NCBI RefSeq assembly: GCF_023612095.1
Contig: NZ_CP086235.1
Coordinates: 455,001 to 519,000 of the forward strand
Length of the DNA stretch: 64,000 nt
Direction of reading: 5' to 3'
Source of the DNA: Cytobacillus firmus
GTDB lineage: Bacteria; Bacillota; Bacilli; Bacillales; Cytobacillaceae
Of this stretch, positions 27,967 through 37,513 are shown in pieces; position 1 is the first letter of the stretch, and every line of letters starts with the position of its first letter. Position numbers and translations under genes: made by a program. The notes below the pieces were generated by a model, which made no database searches, was not told the origin of the DNA, and worked only from the letters and a program-made list of their open reading frames with translations.

Positions 27967-29220
27967 ATGAAGAAGAAATGGTTGGCTGGTTTAGGTATGA
28001 CGACAATGTTAATGGGGTCCCTGCTTGCCGGTTGCAGCGGCTCAGATGAAACAAACTCGGAAGGCTCTGGAGGATCTGAAGGAGAGAAGGTTGAAGTAAC
28101 GCTTGCAGGATGGGGCGGCAACCCATCTGAGCAAAAGCTGCTGAAACAGACCATTGCCGACTTCGAAGAGAAATTTCCCGACATTGATGTTAAGCATGAA
28201 GTGATTTCAGAGCAGTATATGGATGTCCTAAAAACACGCTTGATTGGCGGAGAAGGTCCCGATGTGTTCTATTTGGATGCACTTGAAGCGCCGGCATTGA
28301 TTGAAACGGGTGTCGTCGAGCCTTTAGACGAGTATGTTACAGAGGACTTTGATACTGAAGATTTTGAGAAGCCGATGCTTGAAGCATTTCAGGTGGATGG
28401 AAAGACATACGGCTTTCCAAAAGATTACTCTACTCTAGCTCTTTTTTATAATAAAAAAATGTTTGAAGAAGCAGGTGTAGAAGTCCCAAAAACATGGGAT
28501 GAGCTGCGCGAAGTGTCCAAAGCCCTTACCAAGGAAGGTGTATACGGATTTGGTGTAGCACCTGAACTTGCCAGGTTATATCATATTGCCCAGGCTTCCG
28601 GCGGCGATGTGGTGAAGGATGATAAGGCGAATTTCGCTTCTCCGGAGGTAGTGGAAGCACTAAAGCCAATCGTTGATCAGCATCTTGAAGACAAAACTTC
28701 TGCCCAGGCATCAGAAGTTGGCGCAAACTGGGGCGGAGAAATGTTCGGCCAGCAGAAAGCGGCAATGGTCATTGAAGGGAATTGGGCGATTCCATTCTTA
28801 GAGGATACTTTCCCTGATGTGGAGTACGGAACTGCTGAACTTCCTGCTGTTAATGGCGAAAAAGGGACCATGGCTTATACGGTTGGTTATGTCATGAATT
28901 CAGCATCCGAGAAGAAGGAAGCTTCATGGAAGCTGATTTCCTACCTGACTGGCAAAGAGGGAATGGAAACATGGACTTCTAAAGGTTTCGCCCTTCCTAC
29001 ACGCAAATCAGTCGCGGAAAAATTAGGCTATAATGAAGATCCATTAAGAGGTGCACTAGTAGCAGGAGCTTCCTATGCCACTGTATGGCAGGAAGGTGCG
29101 AACCTCCCGATTATCATGAATAACTTTAATAACCAATTCATTGCTGCATTCCTTGGGGATCGTCCGCTATCTGACGCATTGAAGGAAGCACAGGAGCAAG
29201 CCAATAGTGAAATTCAATAA
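27967..29220 (+). CDS. Sugar ABC transporter substrate-binding lipoprotein
   Basis: A 417-residue extracellular binding protein with lipobox SLLAGC (cysteine about residue 23) and a Ser/Gly/Glu linker. The mature part has the family-1 fold signatures VTLAGWGGNPSEQKLL, GGEGPDVFYLDAL and FPKDYSTLALFYNKKMFEEAG. It is in the debranching-enzyme operon, 45 bp after the hydrolase. The ligand is inferred to be a malto- or isomalto-oligosaccharide. Confidence 0.92.
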   Translation: MKKKWLAGLGMTTMLMGSLLAGCSGSDETNSEGSGGSEGEKVEVTLAGWGGNPSEQKLLKQTIADFEEKFPDIDVKHEVISEQYMDVLKTRLIGGEGPDVFYLDALEAPALIETGVVEPLDEYVTEDFDTEDFEKPMLEAFQVDGKTYGFPKDYSTLALFYNKKMFEEAGVEVPKTWDELREVSKALTKEGVYGFGVAPELARLYHIAQASGGDVVKDDKANFASPEVVEALKPIVDQHLEDKTSAQASEVGANWGGEMFGQQKAAMVIEGNWAIPFLEDTFPDVEYGTAELPAVNGEKGTMAYTVGYVMNSASEKKEASWKLISYLTGKEGMETWTSKGFALPTRKSVAEKLGYNEDPLRGALVAGASYATVWQEGANLPIIMNNFNNQFIAAFLGDRPLSDALKEAQEQANSEIQ

Positions 29221-29226
29221 GGCAGA

Positions 29227-29257
29227 TGTACCTGGCACATTTATGGTGTCAGGTACA
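29227..29257 (+). terminator. Hairpin after the binding-protein gene (GTGTCAGGTAC element)
   Basis: TGTACCTGGCAC-ATTTAT-GGTGTCAGGTACA is a long inverted repeat without a clear T-run. It lies where the other importer operon also has a hairpin, and it resembles the GGTGCCTGTCAC repeats at 38.7, 55.6 and 58.8 kb. Confidence 0.5.
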
Positions 29258-29352
29258 TTCATAATCTGATGCTGCAGTCTTTCTTTTGAGGTTTGAGTCG
29301 TACCGGCCATTAAGGAAAGTATTATCCAAACAGATAGAAGGTAGGAATACTC

Positions 29353-30252
29353 ATGAACAAACGATCTTCTAAGAAAAAATTAAAAGATGCCGGGCAGGGG
29401 TATTTGTTTATGTCTCCAACACTATTAGTGTTAGCCCTATTTATCATTGGGCCTATTCTTTATGCTATTTTCCTTTCATTTAATAAAGTTCAGCTTCTTG
29501 GCGAAACGAGTTTTGAATTTGTGGCGTTTGAAAATTTCGCCAGAATTATGGAAGACAACAGAGCCCTTATCGCGTTAAAGAATACGGCGAAATATGTGCT
29601 GATTGTGGTGCCCTGCCAGACGGCTTTAGCTCTGATATTGGCAGCAACGTTAAATGCCGGTTTAAAGGGAGAAAAGTTCTTTCGCATTGTTTACTTTTTG
29701 CCGACGTTAACTTCCTCTGCCGTTTTAACGTTAATTTTCATGTGGATGTATAACAAAGAAGGGCTGATCAACAACCTTCTGGAAATGATCGGACTTCCCG
29801 GGTATAACTTTCTAGGCGATCCTGATATCGCATTAAATGCAATCATGCTGATGAATATTTGGGCGACGGCGCCATTTTTTATGGTGATTTATCTCGCAGC
29901 TCTTCAGGATATTCCCGATTCCTTATATGAAGCAGCAGAGCTTGATGGGGCCAATGCTCTTCAGAAATTCTTTTATGTAACGGTTCCGTTCCTGCGTCCG
30001 GTTACCTCTTTTGTTGTCATCATGGGGCTAATTGGAACATTCCAGCTGTTTGATCAATCGTATATCTTCTCCGGCGGATCCGGGGGACCAAACAATTCAA
30101 CCCTGACAGTCGTTCTATTAATCTATCAATATGCATTCAAGTCACTCGGAACAATGGGATATGCGGCTGCACTGGCATTTGCACTGGCTATAATTATTTT
30201 AGTTGCAACACTGATCCAGCGTAAATTTTCGAAGGAAGAATCACTTTATTAA
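29353..30252 (+). CDS. Sugar ABC transporter permease (MalF type)
   Basis: A 299-residue membrane permease with six predicted membrane spans; the EAA loop reads EAAELDGANALQKFFYVTVP. It starts with AAGGTAGGA upstream and is followed after 12 bp by its MalG-type partner. Again no ATPase gene lies nearby. Confidence 0.92.
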   Translation: MNKRSSKKKLKDAGQGYLFMSPTLLVLALFIIGPILYAIFLSFNKVQLLGETSFEFVAFENFARIMEDNRALIALKNTAKYVLIVVPCQTALALILAATLNAGLKGEKFFRIVYFLPTLTSSAVLTLIFMWMYNKEGLINNLLEMIGLPGYNFLGDPDIALNAIMLMNIWATAPFFMVIYLAALQDIPDSLYEAAELDGANALQKFFYVTVPFLRPVTSFVVIMGLIGTFQLFDQSYIFSGGSGGPNNSTLTVVLLIYQYAFKSLGTMGYAAALAFALAIIILVATLIQRKFSKEESLY

Positions 30253-30264
30253 GGGGGAACGGAC

Positions 30265-31095
30265 ATGAATTCCAGGAAAAAATCATTCAGCAAGCGTCTT
30301 CTATACGTCATTCTTGTTCTATACGCTGTCACCACACTTGTTCCGTTCTTATGGGCCCTGTCATCCTCCTTTAAGACATTAGAAGAAATTATTAGCGGAA
30401 CCATGAACTTTATTCCGAAAAACTTCACTTTGGCAAACTACCAGCAAATTTTTGTGGAACAGGAGCTGTTTCCCAGATGGCTATTAAATTCCCTTATCAT
30501 CGCGGTAATCGGGACGCTGCTAAATATCATTTTTAACTCAATGGCAGGCTATGCCCTTGCAAGACTTGCGTTTCCCGGTAAAAAGACCTTGTTTATCATT
30601 ATTCTCGCTGTGTTAATGATACCGGCGCAAGTGACCATGATTCCAAACTATTTAATCCTGAAAGAACTGGGCTGGCTGAACTCTTATCAGGGAATGATTG
30701 TACCTTCGATGGTCAATGCGACCTTCATCTTCATGATGAGACAATTTTTTATCAATTTTCCGAAAGAATTGGAGGAAGCTGCACAGCTTGATGGGCTCAG
30801 CCGCCTGGGAATCTTCTTCAAGGTAGTGCTGCCTCTTGCCAAACCGGCTCTGGCTGCCCAGGCAATCTTTGTCTTCATGGGTTTCTGGAATGACTTCATG
30901 AGACCGCTGATTGTTATGACAGATACAGAAATGTACACTCTCCCATTAGGGCTGAATACGTTTAAAGGCCAATTTGTCAGCTACTGGAACTATATTATGG
31001 CAGCGTCCATGGTCTTTACGCTTCCGGTCCTGCTGCTGTATGCATTCTTTAATCGCTACTTTATTAAAGGAATTTCGTTTACGGGCGGGAAGTAA
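30265..31095 (+). CDS. Sugar ABC transporter permease (MalG type)
   Basis: A 276-residue permease with six predicted membrane spans and the EAA loop EAAQLDGLSRLGIFFKVVLP. The terminal segment RYFIKGISFTGGK is typical for the family. It is the last gene of the operon, whose terminator lies at 31.2 kb. Confidence 0.92.
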   Translation: MNSRKKSFSKRLLYVILVLYAVTTLVPFLWALSSSFKTLEEIISGTMNFIPKNFTLANYQQIFVEQELFPRWLLNSLIIAVIGTLLNIIFNSMAGYALARLAFPGKKTLFIIILAVLMIPAQVTMIPNYLILKELGWLNSYQGMIVPSMVNATFIFMMRQFFINFPKELEEAAQLDGLSRLGIFFKVVLPLAKPALAAQAIFVFMGFWNDFMRPLIVMTDTEMYTLPLGLNTFKGQFVSYWNYIMAASMVFTLPVLLLYAFFNRYFIKGISFTGGK

Positions 31096-31190
31096 TGATG
31101 GAAGCAGGGACTCTCTCTCGAAGTGCTGAGGGCCTTGCAATATTGGTGAAAGAGCTAATGGCCTAGTCAGGTGATACAAGATTTAAATGT

Positions 31191-31225
31191 AAACCGCTGA
31201 TTAATTATATCGGCGGTTCTTTCGT
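31191..31225 (+). terminator. Rho-independent terminator of the second importer operon
   Basis: AACCGCTGAT-TAATT-ATATCGGCGGTT followed by CTTTCGTTCTT, about 95 bp after the last permease. The rest of 31096-31371 holds no gene I can see. Confidence 0.7.
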
Positions 31226-31371
31226 TCTTCCTTACAGCTCTTAATAAAAATCCTAATTTCCCGAAAATTCGACTTTTATATTAGTTAGTTAACGTGCAAA
31301 TGTGATATAGTTAAATTAAATTAGTAACAGGTCATAATAGTTAGCTATATAATAGCGATGGAGGTCTACAC

Positions 31372-32262
31372 TTGTTAACAAATCATCTCGATTTTCGTCT
31401 GGAGCCGAAGGTAAGGGAATTGTATGAGGAGCATAAAAAGCGTGCTGAAAAAATAGATTGGGGCTATCACGAATTTCTTCCATGGGATAAAGCACAGGAT
31501 TTCCGGCGTGTACCATGGGATGAAAGCCAGGTGACGCTACCGGAGCCTGTCATTACCGCTGTGGAGACAGCTCTTTTGACAGAAGTCAATCTCCCATGGT
31601 TCACCTCTTATTTGGACCAGACATTTAAAGGGTCATTGAATGTTATTAAGGAATTTGTGCATACCTGGACTGCGGAAGAGGATCAGCACTCCAACCTACT
31701 TGAAACCTATCTGTTAATCACGCGGAATGTCCATCCGGGCAGGCTTCACCAGCTGCATAAGCAGACAGTCGAAAATGGCTGGAATCCCGATTTCCATACG
31801 CCATTTGAAACAATGGTTTATACCTCCATGCAGGAGCTGGCCACCATGGTGTTCTACTATAATGTGGCGAAGGTAGCGGGTCCTCATGATAAGGATTTGT
31901 CCACCCTGCTGAGGCGTTTGGCCAAGGATGAGACCCTGCATTATACTTTTTACAGAGACGTTATAAAACATCACCTGCAATTAGAACCTAACTATTGCTA
32001 CTACCTCGCGAACGTCATCATGAACTTTAAAATGCCGGGTGCTGTCATGCCCGATTTTGAAAACCGCATGGCTATCATCGCAAAAGAAGCCAACTACGGC
32101 CCGCTCGAGTATTTTGATCAGGTTCTCGATGTCATTATTGACTATTGGGAAGTGGAAAAGCTGCGGCCAATCGCACCTGAAGCAGAGAAAGCAAGACTTG
32201 ATATCCTAAACTATCATGCCCGCCTCAAAAAGGTCCGGGATCGATTTTATAGCAAGAAATAA
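31372..32262 (+). CDS. Acyl-[ACP] desaturase (soluble di-iron type)
   Basis: A 296-residue soluble desaturase that would introduce a double bond into acyl-ACP. The two di-iron ligand motifs are visible: EEDQH at residues 102-106 and DETLH at 186-190 (family consensus EExxH and DExxH). There is no membrane segment. It starts at TTG 31372, with GGAGG seven bases before it. The gene is monocistronic, with its own terminator. This family is better known from plants and Actinobacteria; most bacilli use a membrane-bound Des enzyme instead, so it is a notable accessory route to membrane fluidity. The electron donor is not in the window. Confidence 0.88.
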   Translation: MLTNHLDFRLEPKVRELYEEHKKRAEKIDWGYHEFLPWDKAQDFRRVPWDESQVTLPEPVITAVETALLTEVNLPWFTSYLDQTFKGSLNVIKEFVHTWTAEEDQHSNLLETYLLITRNVHPGRLHQLHKQTVENGWNPDFHTPFETMVYTSMQELATMVFYYNVAKVAGPHDKDLSTLLRRLAKDETLHYTFYRDVIKHHLQLEPNYCYYLANVIMNFKMPGAVMPDFENRMAIIAKEANYGPLEYFDQVLDVIIDYWEVEKLRPIAPEAEKARLDILNYHARLKKVRDRFYSKK

Positions 32263-32265
32263 TTT

Positions 32266-32297
32266 ATAGAACCGGCGCGTTGGCTGGTTCTATTTTT
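32266..32297 (+). terminator. Rho-independent terminator after the desaturase
   Basis: AGAACCGGC-GCGT-TGGCTGGTTCT followed by ATTTTTG. Confidence 0.85.
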
Positions 32298-32324
32298 GTT
32301 GGAAAAGAACCGAATTGTGAATAG

Positions 32325-32458
32325 TGCAAATAGAATCTGGATTTCTGCAAATAGAATTGTGAACGCTGCAAATAGAATCTGAATTCTTGCAAATAGAATT
32401 GTGAACTTGCAAATAGGGTTTTTGATTCTGCAAATAGTAGCCCTAAACCTGCAAATAG
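32325..32458 (+). repeat. TGCAAATAG array B (7 units)
   Basis: TGCAAATAG begins at 32325, 32346, 32367, 32388, 32408, 32429 and 32450, a strict 20-21-bp step, with variable spacers such as AATCTGGATTTC and AATTGTGAACGC. Confidence 0.9.
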
Positions 32459-32554
32459 CACACACCATTTTCCAATAAAAAACGTACCACTCCTAGTTTC
32501 GCAGCCCCCATAATCGGGAAATTACCTCAATAAAACCACTTGGAGGTAATCAGT

Positions 32555-32911
32555 ATGCTTCAATTTATAGAATCCCGCTCACCCTCTACCATCGCTCTCG
32601 CATTCAATGGCAATGCAACAAAGGAAGATGCCGAAAAGCTGGATCAATACGTGAGAGAAAATTATAAAGATGATCAGAAATTCAATATCCTGGCCATCAT
32701 GACGGATGTAGACGGAACAACTTTCCAGGGTGCCACGGAAGGAATGGAATTTGATATAAAAAGGTGGAAGCAGTTTAATAAATTCGCTGTTGTCAGTGAC
32801 CAAGACTGGATTGGCACTGTTTCAAAGGTCACAAACTACTTACCAGGGATCACGGTTGAATACTTTGAAGGCCATCAGCTTGAGGAAGCCTGGTCGTGGA
32901 TATTGAAATAG
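32555..32911 (+). CDS. STAS/SpoIIAA-like protein
   Basis: A 118-residue protein resembling the SpoIIAA-like (STAS_like, DUF3478) family: a small alpha/beta protein with the pattern FNILAIMTDVDGTTFQG, FAVVSDQDWIGTVSKV and YFEGHQLEEAWSWI. The last tryptophan-containing helix is typical. The function of the family is unknown; some members bind lipophilic ligands. ATG 32555 is chosen because GGAGGTAA precedes it. Confidence 0.8.
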   Translation: MLQFIESRSPSTIALAFNGNATKEDAEKLDQYVRENYKDDQKFNILAIMTDVDGTTFQGATEGMEFDIKRWKQFNKFAVVSDQDWIGTVSKVTNYLPGITVEYFEGHQLEEAWSWILK

Positions 32912-33090
32912 CCGTTTGATTGCAGGATATCGGGCAAGAGTAAAAGAACTGCTCGAAGCAGGGCTAAATGTAAGCTTCGGCCATGAAGACATCTTCGATC
33001 CATGGTATCCGCTTGGCACAGGCAATATGCTGCAAGTGCTCCATATGGGCATCCATGTGTCACAGCTGATGGGGCATGAGCAGATTGTAA
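32910..33090 (+). pseudogene. Cytosine deaminase (CodA-like) fragment
   Basis: About 58 codons starting at LIAGYRARVKELLEAG encode NVSFGHEDIFDPWYPLG and NMLQVLHMGIHVSQLMG, a well-conserved internal stretch of CodA-type cytosine deaminases (H..D..FDPWYPLG). There is no start, no N-terminal metal site and no C-terminus; the match stops at a short interspersed repeat. It is clearly a relic of a deleted gene. Confidence 0.8.
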
Positions 33091-33156
33091 GGGACAAGGG
33101 GACAGGTTCTTTGTCCCAACTAACATTGGGGACAGCTAACCTGTCCCCATGTCCTG
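33090..33156. repeat. GGGGACAGGTT / ACCTGTCCCCATG double element
   Basis: Contains GGGACAAGGGGACAGGTTCTT, TTGTCCC and GGGGACAGCTAACCTGTCCCCATGTCC, i.e. nested inverted repeats of the same type as the element at 15.7 kb. It truncates the codA relic. Confidence 0.6.
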
Positions 33157-33166
33157 AAAACAACCG

Positions 33167-33204
33167 CAGAGACACTTGCCATAAAAGGCAGGTGTCTCTT
33201 TTTT
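33167..33204 (+). terminator. Rho-independent terminator
   Basis: AGAGACACTTGCC-ATAAAA-GGCAGGTGTCTCT followed by TTTTTTAT. Confidence 0.9.
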
Positions 33205-33305
33205 ATATACATAGACCTATATATTTAAAAAAGAGTGAAAAAGGTCACAAAATTTCCTGTTTTCTGTCGATATAATAAAGGAGTATATAGGAGATGGGGA
33301 GATCA

Positions 33306-34262
33306 ATGATGTTCGGAAAAGGAAAGTTGAAGCAGCTGGAAGATGAAAAGCGGGAACTGGAGGCAAAACTCCAGTTTGCTGAAGAAGAGTTTCAGCGCAA
33401 GGAAAATTTTTATCAGACACTGATTCAATCATTTAATGAGGATTTGACAACTACAGTAAGCCAGCATGAAATGGTCAATGGTCAGCATTATATGCTGGGG
33501 GACCTGGTTCTGAAAATAAAAGACGGTTTTGAAAATGTTAAAAAACATAGCGAAGCTACTTTTTCAAACAGCCTCACTCTATCGGATAAAGGGGAAAATC
33601 TGATTCAATCTGCAAAAGAGATGGTCAAAAGCTCGGAGGAAGGCCGCGGATCCGTCAGCAAGTCTGAGCAGCTGATTAAGCAGCTTGGAGAGCAGCTGGA
33701 AGTGAATTCACAGAAAATGGAGGCGCTGAGCAAACGGTCCAAAGAAATTGAGATGATTGTTCAGGTCATTAAAGATATTGCAGAGCAAACGAATCTTCTT
33801 GCATTGAATGCATCCATCGAAGCGGCCCGCGCAGGCGAGCAGGGTAAGGGATTTGCTGTTGTGGCAGATGAGGTCCGGAAACTGGCCGAAAGCACAGCGA
33901 CAAGCACGGCGAATATCAGCTCCCTGACGAAAAATATTCAGGATGATATTGAAGCGACACTGAACTCAACAGTTGCAAGCACCGAATTAATTAAAAATGG
34001 CATGTCCCTAAGCGGCCAAACGACCAGCAAGATTGATTCGATCACGAACCTGATCCATACAGTTGAATCCGAAGTGGGTGAAGTGATAGAAATGATCAAC
34101 ATTCAGAAGGGGTATTCACAAGAGGTAGCTGGTGAGATTGCGGATACAAAGTCTGTTTTTGATCAAGTGAAGGAACTGATTCAGAGGCATATTGACGATG
34201 CCAGAGTTGTTGACGAGAAACTTGAAGGCGCCATCTCGCAGGTTAAGGCTGTAAATTACTAA
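33306..34262 (+). CDS. Soluble methyl-accepting chemotaxis-type signalling protein
   Basis: A 318-residue cytoplasmic protein without membrane segment. An N-terminal coiled coil ([18 protein letters not shown]) precedes an MCP signalling domain with the hairpin tip [20 protein letters not shown] and [14 protein letters not shown], the sites that bind CheA and CheW. There is no recognisable sensor module, so input may come from a partner. The ATG at 33306 (or 33309) fits the GGGGAG site; ATG 33294 overlaps it. It is 10 bp upstream of a membrane chemoreceptor, so the two are probably coexpressed. Confidence 0.88.
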   Translation: MMFGKGKLKQLEDEKRELEAKLQFAEEEFQRKENFYQTLIQSFNEDLTTTVSQHEMVNGQHYMLGDLVLKIKDGFENVKKHSEATFSNSLTLSDKGENLIQSAKEMVKSSEEGRGSVSKSEQLIKQLGEQLEVNSQKMEALSKRSKEIEMIVQVIKDIAEQTNLLALNASIEAARAGEQGKGFAVVADEVRKLAESTATSTANISSLTKNIQDDIEATLNSTVASTELIKNGMSLSGQTTSKIDSITNLIHTVESEVGEVIEMINIQKGYSQEVAGEIADTKSVFDQVKELIQRHIDDARVVDEKLEGAISQVKAVNY

Positions 34263-34272
34263 AAGGGGTCAC

Positions 34273-36273
34273 ATGATGAAAAAGAAAAAACAGAAACAAA
34301 AAGGGTCGCTGTTTTCATTTACAATTAGAAAGAAATTATTACTTTCATTTATTATTATTCTATTAATTCCTTCTCTTTCAATCGGCTACATATCCTATCA
34401 GAAGGCACATGATGAGATAAAGAACCAGATTGAGATGAGTGCAAATGAGAATGTTAAAATTCTTGATCAATTTATTATGAACTTTATTAAACCTAAGATG
34501 GAGGATACAAATTATTTTTCCAAGCGGATCAAAAAAGGTTTCTATACAGAGGAAGAATTAGATAAAACAACAAATGCTTTTAGCCAGTATAAAGAGCTCC
34601 ATCCGGAGGCAGTCGCTATTTATGCAGGCTCTGAAAATGGCGATTTAGTTATCTACCCGCGTGCAGATCTGCCGGCTGACTTTGATGCCACCACCCGCCC
34701 CTGGTATAAGGGAGCCATGGAGGCCAAGGGAAAAGCCTTCATCACAGAGCCATATGTTGACGCTGTCAGCGGAAACATCTTAATTACTGTAGCACAAAAG
34801 CTAGGCGACAGCTCAGGTGTTATTGGAATTGACTTAAGTCTCTCTGCTCTTGGTGAGCTATCCAATAATATTAAAATTGGAAAAGAGGGCTATCCTGCCA
34901 TTTTAAGTGCGGAGGGAAGCTTTTTAGTACACCCTCAGGAGAAGCCGGGCACACAGGCAGAAGGCAGCTGGCTGCCGGAAGTCCTGGAAAAGGACAAAGG
35001 TCAAGTGGTATATACGCTTGATGGAGTGAAAAAAGAGATGCACTACACCACCAATGGACTGACAGGCATGAAGGTTCTTGGCACAATGAACCTGGGCGAA
35101 GTAACGGCATCTGTTCAGCCTATCCTGGTGTCGACAATCATATTTATAGCCATCTTCGTCCTTGTAGGTGCACTTGTTTCTTATATTATTGTCCGTTCGA
35201 TAACACGCCCGCTCAATCAGCTCATCGCGGCAACCGATAAAGTCAGCGAAGGGGATCTGACCCAGAAGTTTGAGGTGAAAAATAACGATGAGATCAGCAA
35301 GCTGGGCATCAGCTTCAATAAGATGGTCGCCTCGCTGCAGCAGCTGATCAACCAGGTGAGCGAAAAAGCGGTCCACCTGGCATCCTCATCAGAACAGCTG
35401 ACAGCAAGCTCAGAGCAGAACAACATGGCAACAGAGCAGGTGGCCAACTCCATCCAGGAAGTAGCTTCTGCAACTGAGCAGCAGACAGAAAAAGTGAAAG
35501 AAAGCACCACTGTCGTCACAGAAATGTCGGGCCGCATTCAGCAAATTATGCGTAACACAAATGTCGTGGCCAAAACGGCCAATGAGACAAATGAAGTCGT
35601 GGTAAAAGGAAATGAAGCCATCGACCTTTCAACAAACCAGATGAAAAATATTAATGTAACAGTCTCAGAACTGGGTTCCATTGTTCATACATTAGGGAAG
35701 CGTTCGGAGGAAATTGGCCAGATTGTTAATGTGATCTCTGCCATTGCCGACCAGACGAACCTGCTCGCACTCAACGCAGCTATTGAAGCCGCAAGAGCAG
35801 GCGAGCACGGAAGAGGCTTCGCCGTTGTGGCTGATGAGGTCCGCAAGCTGGCAGAACAATCATCCAAATCAACCGAAAGCATCCGTGAACTGATCTCAAC
35901 GATCCAGACGGATACAAGCAAAGCCATCTCTTCCATGGAAAAGGGAACAGCTGAAGTGGAAAAAGGAATCGACATGGTGAACAATGCCGGAGATGCCTTC
36001 AGCCACATCCAGCAATTTGCTGATACCGTTTCGGGCCAGATCGCAGAAGTCTCCTCATCCATCAGGGACATGGCCGAAGGAGCCGATCAGGTGGTAGAAC
36101 TTGTCAGCGCCATCGAAGAAATTGCCGCTGTCACAACAGCCGAAAGCCAGGACGTATCCGCCGCTACAGAAGAGCAGCTGGCGTCCATGGAAGAAATCGC
36201 GGCATCTGCTGCCTCACTTTCGGGTATGGCGGAGGAGCTGTTGGATTCTATTAAGAGATTTAAAGTGGAATAA
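34273..36273 (+). CDS. Methyl-accepting chemotaxis protein (dCache type)
   Basis: A 666-residue membrane chemoreceptor like the Bacillus McpA/TlpA group. Predicted membrane span 1 is at residues 18-40, an extracytoplasmic dCache sensor at about 41-280 ([22 protein letters not shown]), span 2 at about 281-305, HAMP ([20 protein letters not shown]), and a C-terminal signalling domain with the tip [20 protein letters not shown]. Glutamine/glutamate pairs in the flanking helices are candidate methylation sites. The ligand is unknown; dCache domains often bind amino acids or carboxylates. Confidence 0.92.
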   Translation: MMKKKKQKQKGSLFSFTIRKKLLLSFIIILLIPSLSIGYISYQKAHDEIKNQIEMSANENVKILDQFIMNFIKPKMEDTNYFSKRIKKGFYTEEELDKTTNAFSQYKELHPEAVAIYAGSENGDLVIYPRADLPADFDATTRPWYKGAMEAKGKAFITEPYVDAVSGNILITVAQKLGDSSGVIGIDLSLSALGELSNNIKIGKEGYPAILSAEGSFLVHPQEKPGTQAEGSWLPEVLEKDKGQVVYTLDGVKKEMHYTTNGLTGMKVLGTMNLGEVTASVQPILVSTIIFIAIFVLVGALVSYIIVRSITRPLNQLIAATDKVSEGDLTQKFEVKNNDEISKLGISFNKMVASLQQLINQVSEKAVHLASSSEQLTASSEQNNMATEQVANSIQEVASATEQQTEKVKESTTVVTEMSGRIQQIMRNTNVVAKTANETNEVVVKGNEAIDLSTNQMKNINVTVSELGSIVHTLGKRSEEIGQIVNVISAIADQTNLLALNAAIEAARAGEHGRGFAVVADEVRKLAEQSSKSTESIRELISTIQTDTSKAISSMEKGTAEVEKGIDMVNNAGDAFSHIQQFADTVSGQIAEVSSSIRDMAEGADQVVELVSAIEEIAAVTTAESQDVSAATEEQLASMEEIAASAASLSGMAEELLDSIKRFKVE

Positions 36274-36281
36274 ATAGGGAG

Positions 36282-36308
36282 GGCCCGCCAGGATTGGCGG
36301 GTCTATTT
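36282..36308 (+). terminator. Rho-independent terminator after the chemoreceptor
   Basis: GGCCCGCCA-GGA-TTGGCGGGTC followed by TATTTGTG. Confidence 0.8.
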
Positions 36309-36351
36309 GTGTGTGCTGATTCTTTGGCGGGTGGGTTCAGAATGTGAACGC

Positions 36352-36868
36352 TGCAAATAGAGAGCGGAAACTTGCAAATAGAACGGGGAAAGCTGCAAAT
36401 AGCTAGCTGGATTCTGCAAATAGAAGAACTGCATACTGAACAGGAAACGGCTCACATAGTAGAGTTGCAAATAGAACCGGAGAATCTGCAAATAGAACGG
36501 ACGGAGCTGCAAATAGAAGGCAGGATCCTGCAAATAGCAGGCTGGATCCTGCAAATAGCAGGCTGGATCCTGCAAATAGCAGGCTGGATCCTGCAAAAAG
36601 ACGAACTGGATACTGAACAGGAACCGGCACACATAGTAGATTTGCAAATAGAACCGGGGAATCTGCAAATAGAACGGAGTAAGCTGCAAATAGCAGCCTT
36701 CATTCTGCAAATAGAACTTTAAAATTGCAAATAGCAAGCTGATTCCTGCAAATAGAGGAGCAGCATGAGATACGGAAATAGTATTCGATAATCAACTTGC
36801 AAATAGAATCATTGATTTTGCAAATGGAACCGGGAAATTGCAAATAGATGCAGGCTTGCCGCAAATAG
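36352..36868 (+). repeat. TGCAAATAG array C (about 20 units, with internal duplication)
   Basis: The largest array in the window. TGCAAATAG recurs mostly every 21 bp. Three adjacent units are the identical CAGGCTGGATCC type. Two 51-bp units containing TACTGAACAGGAA and CACATAGTAGA, each followed by the same series (AACCGG.GAATC, AACGGA..), show that a block of roughly 190 bp was duplicated. Because 21 bp is seven codons and only one of six frames meets TAG, long but meaningless open frames appear here on both strands. Confidence 0.92.
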
Positions 36869-36929
36869 CCAAACTCCTCACCAAATAAAAAAGCCGCAAA
36901 AGCGCATCCAAACGCTTTCGCAGCTCCGT

Positions 36930-37205
36930 TTAAGGAAAATAGATATCAAGACGATTCTTATCTCTCCGCATAATATAGTAATTCTGAAAATCCTCGCCTA
37001 TCATTATGTCACGATACTTCTTCGAGTTGAGGGTTACAATCCGTTTTTTATTTTTAATAAAGTAAATCGTCCCATGATGGACATAAATTTCATTAAAGCT
37101 AATCCCATCCCGATCGATAAGTTCGTCTTCATAATAGTAATTTAAAATAACATGCCTGTTCTTGTAATCACACAAAATAGTCAGATCTCTCACTTGTTTT
37201 TCCAT
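36930..37205 (-). CDS. Hypothetical protein, 91 aa
   Basis: Not recognised. A small, basic, probably beta-rich cytosolic protein (VRDLTILCDYKNRHVILNYY, IYFIKNKKRIVTLNSKKYRD). I place the start at ATG 37205, giving a 16-bp overlap with the gene upstream, so the two are translationally coupled; a longer start at 37235 is possible. The pair lies between array C and the NERD gene. Confidence 0.6.
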   Translation of the reverse strand: MEKQVRDLTILCDYKNRHVILNYYYEDELIDRDGISFNEIYVHHGTIYFIKNKKRIVTLNSKKYRDIMIGEDFQNYYIMRRDKNRLDIYFP

Positions 37206-37450
37206 ACCCTCAAAACATACCCCCCGCATCCGCATTGATCGATGAATTGAGTGTCCACTTTATTTCCGAAGTATATGAGCAGTGCTTCAGTTAGGTAGTT
37301 ATCGGGATTTCCTAATTCAGCTGGTGTAACTATATTGACATAATTCCCTTTAGCTGTCTGGCTGACTGCCGCCATCGCATCGTTGATCAGAAGCTCCACA
37401 TCACTAGCATAATTACCATGCTCAAGTGAAATAGACCAGTTCTTTTCCAT
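37190..37450 (-). CDS. Hypothetical protein, 86 aa
   Basis: Not recognised. It begins with a clear GAGGTG site 5-6 bases before ATG 37450. It is acidic, with a C-terminal CGCGG cluster (FIDQCGCGGYVLRVWK) that could bind metal or form a disulfide. It overlaps the following small gene. The overlapping two-gene layout recalls toxin-antitoxin pairs, but neither protein resembles a known family. Confidence 0.65.
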   Translation of the reverse strand: MEKNWSISLEHGNYASDVELLINDAMAAVSQTAKGNYVNIVTPAELGNPDNYLTEALLIYFGNKVDTQFIDQCGCGGYVLRVWKNK

Positions 37451-37513
37451 ATTAGCACCTCAATTCAGCCTAATTATAAATTATTTCAATGGAAAAATTT
37501 GTGAGTTGTATCA

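Noticed and set aside
36303..36737. Long open frames on both strands in array C (up to 144 codons)
   Set aside because: They arise because the 21-bp unit is a multiple of three and only one frame meets TAG; no ribosome site and a purely repeat-derived translation.
36930..37450. Named toxin-antitoxin family
   Set aside because: Overlap and size fit, but neither sequence shows motifs of a family I know.
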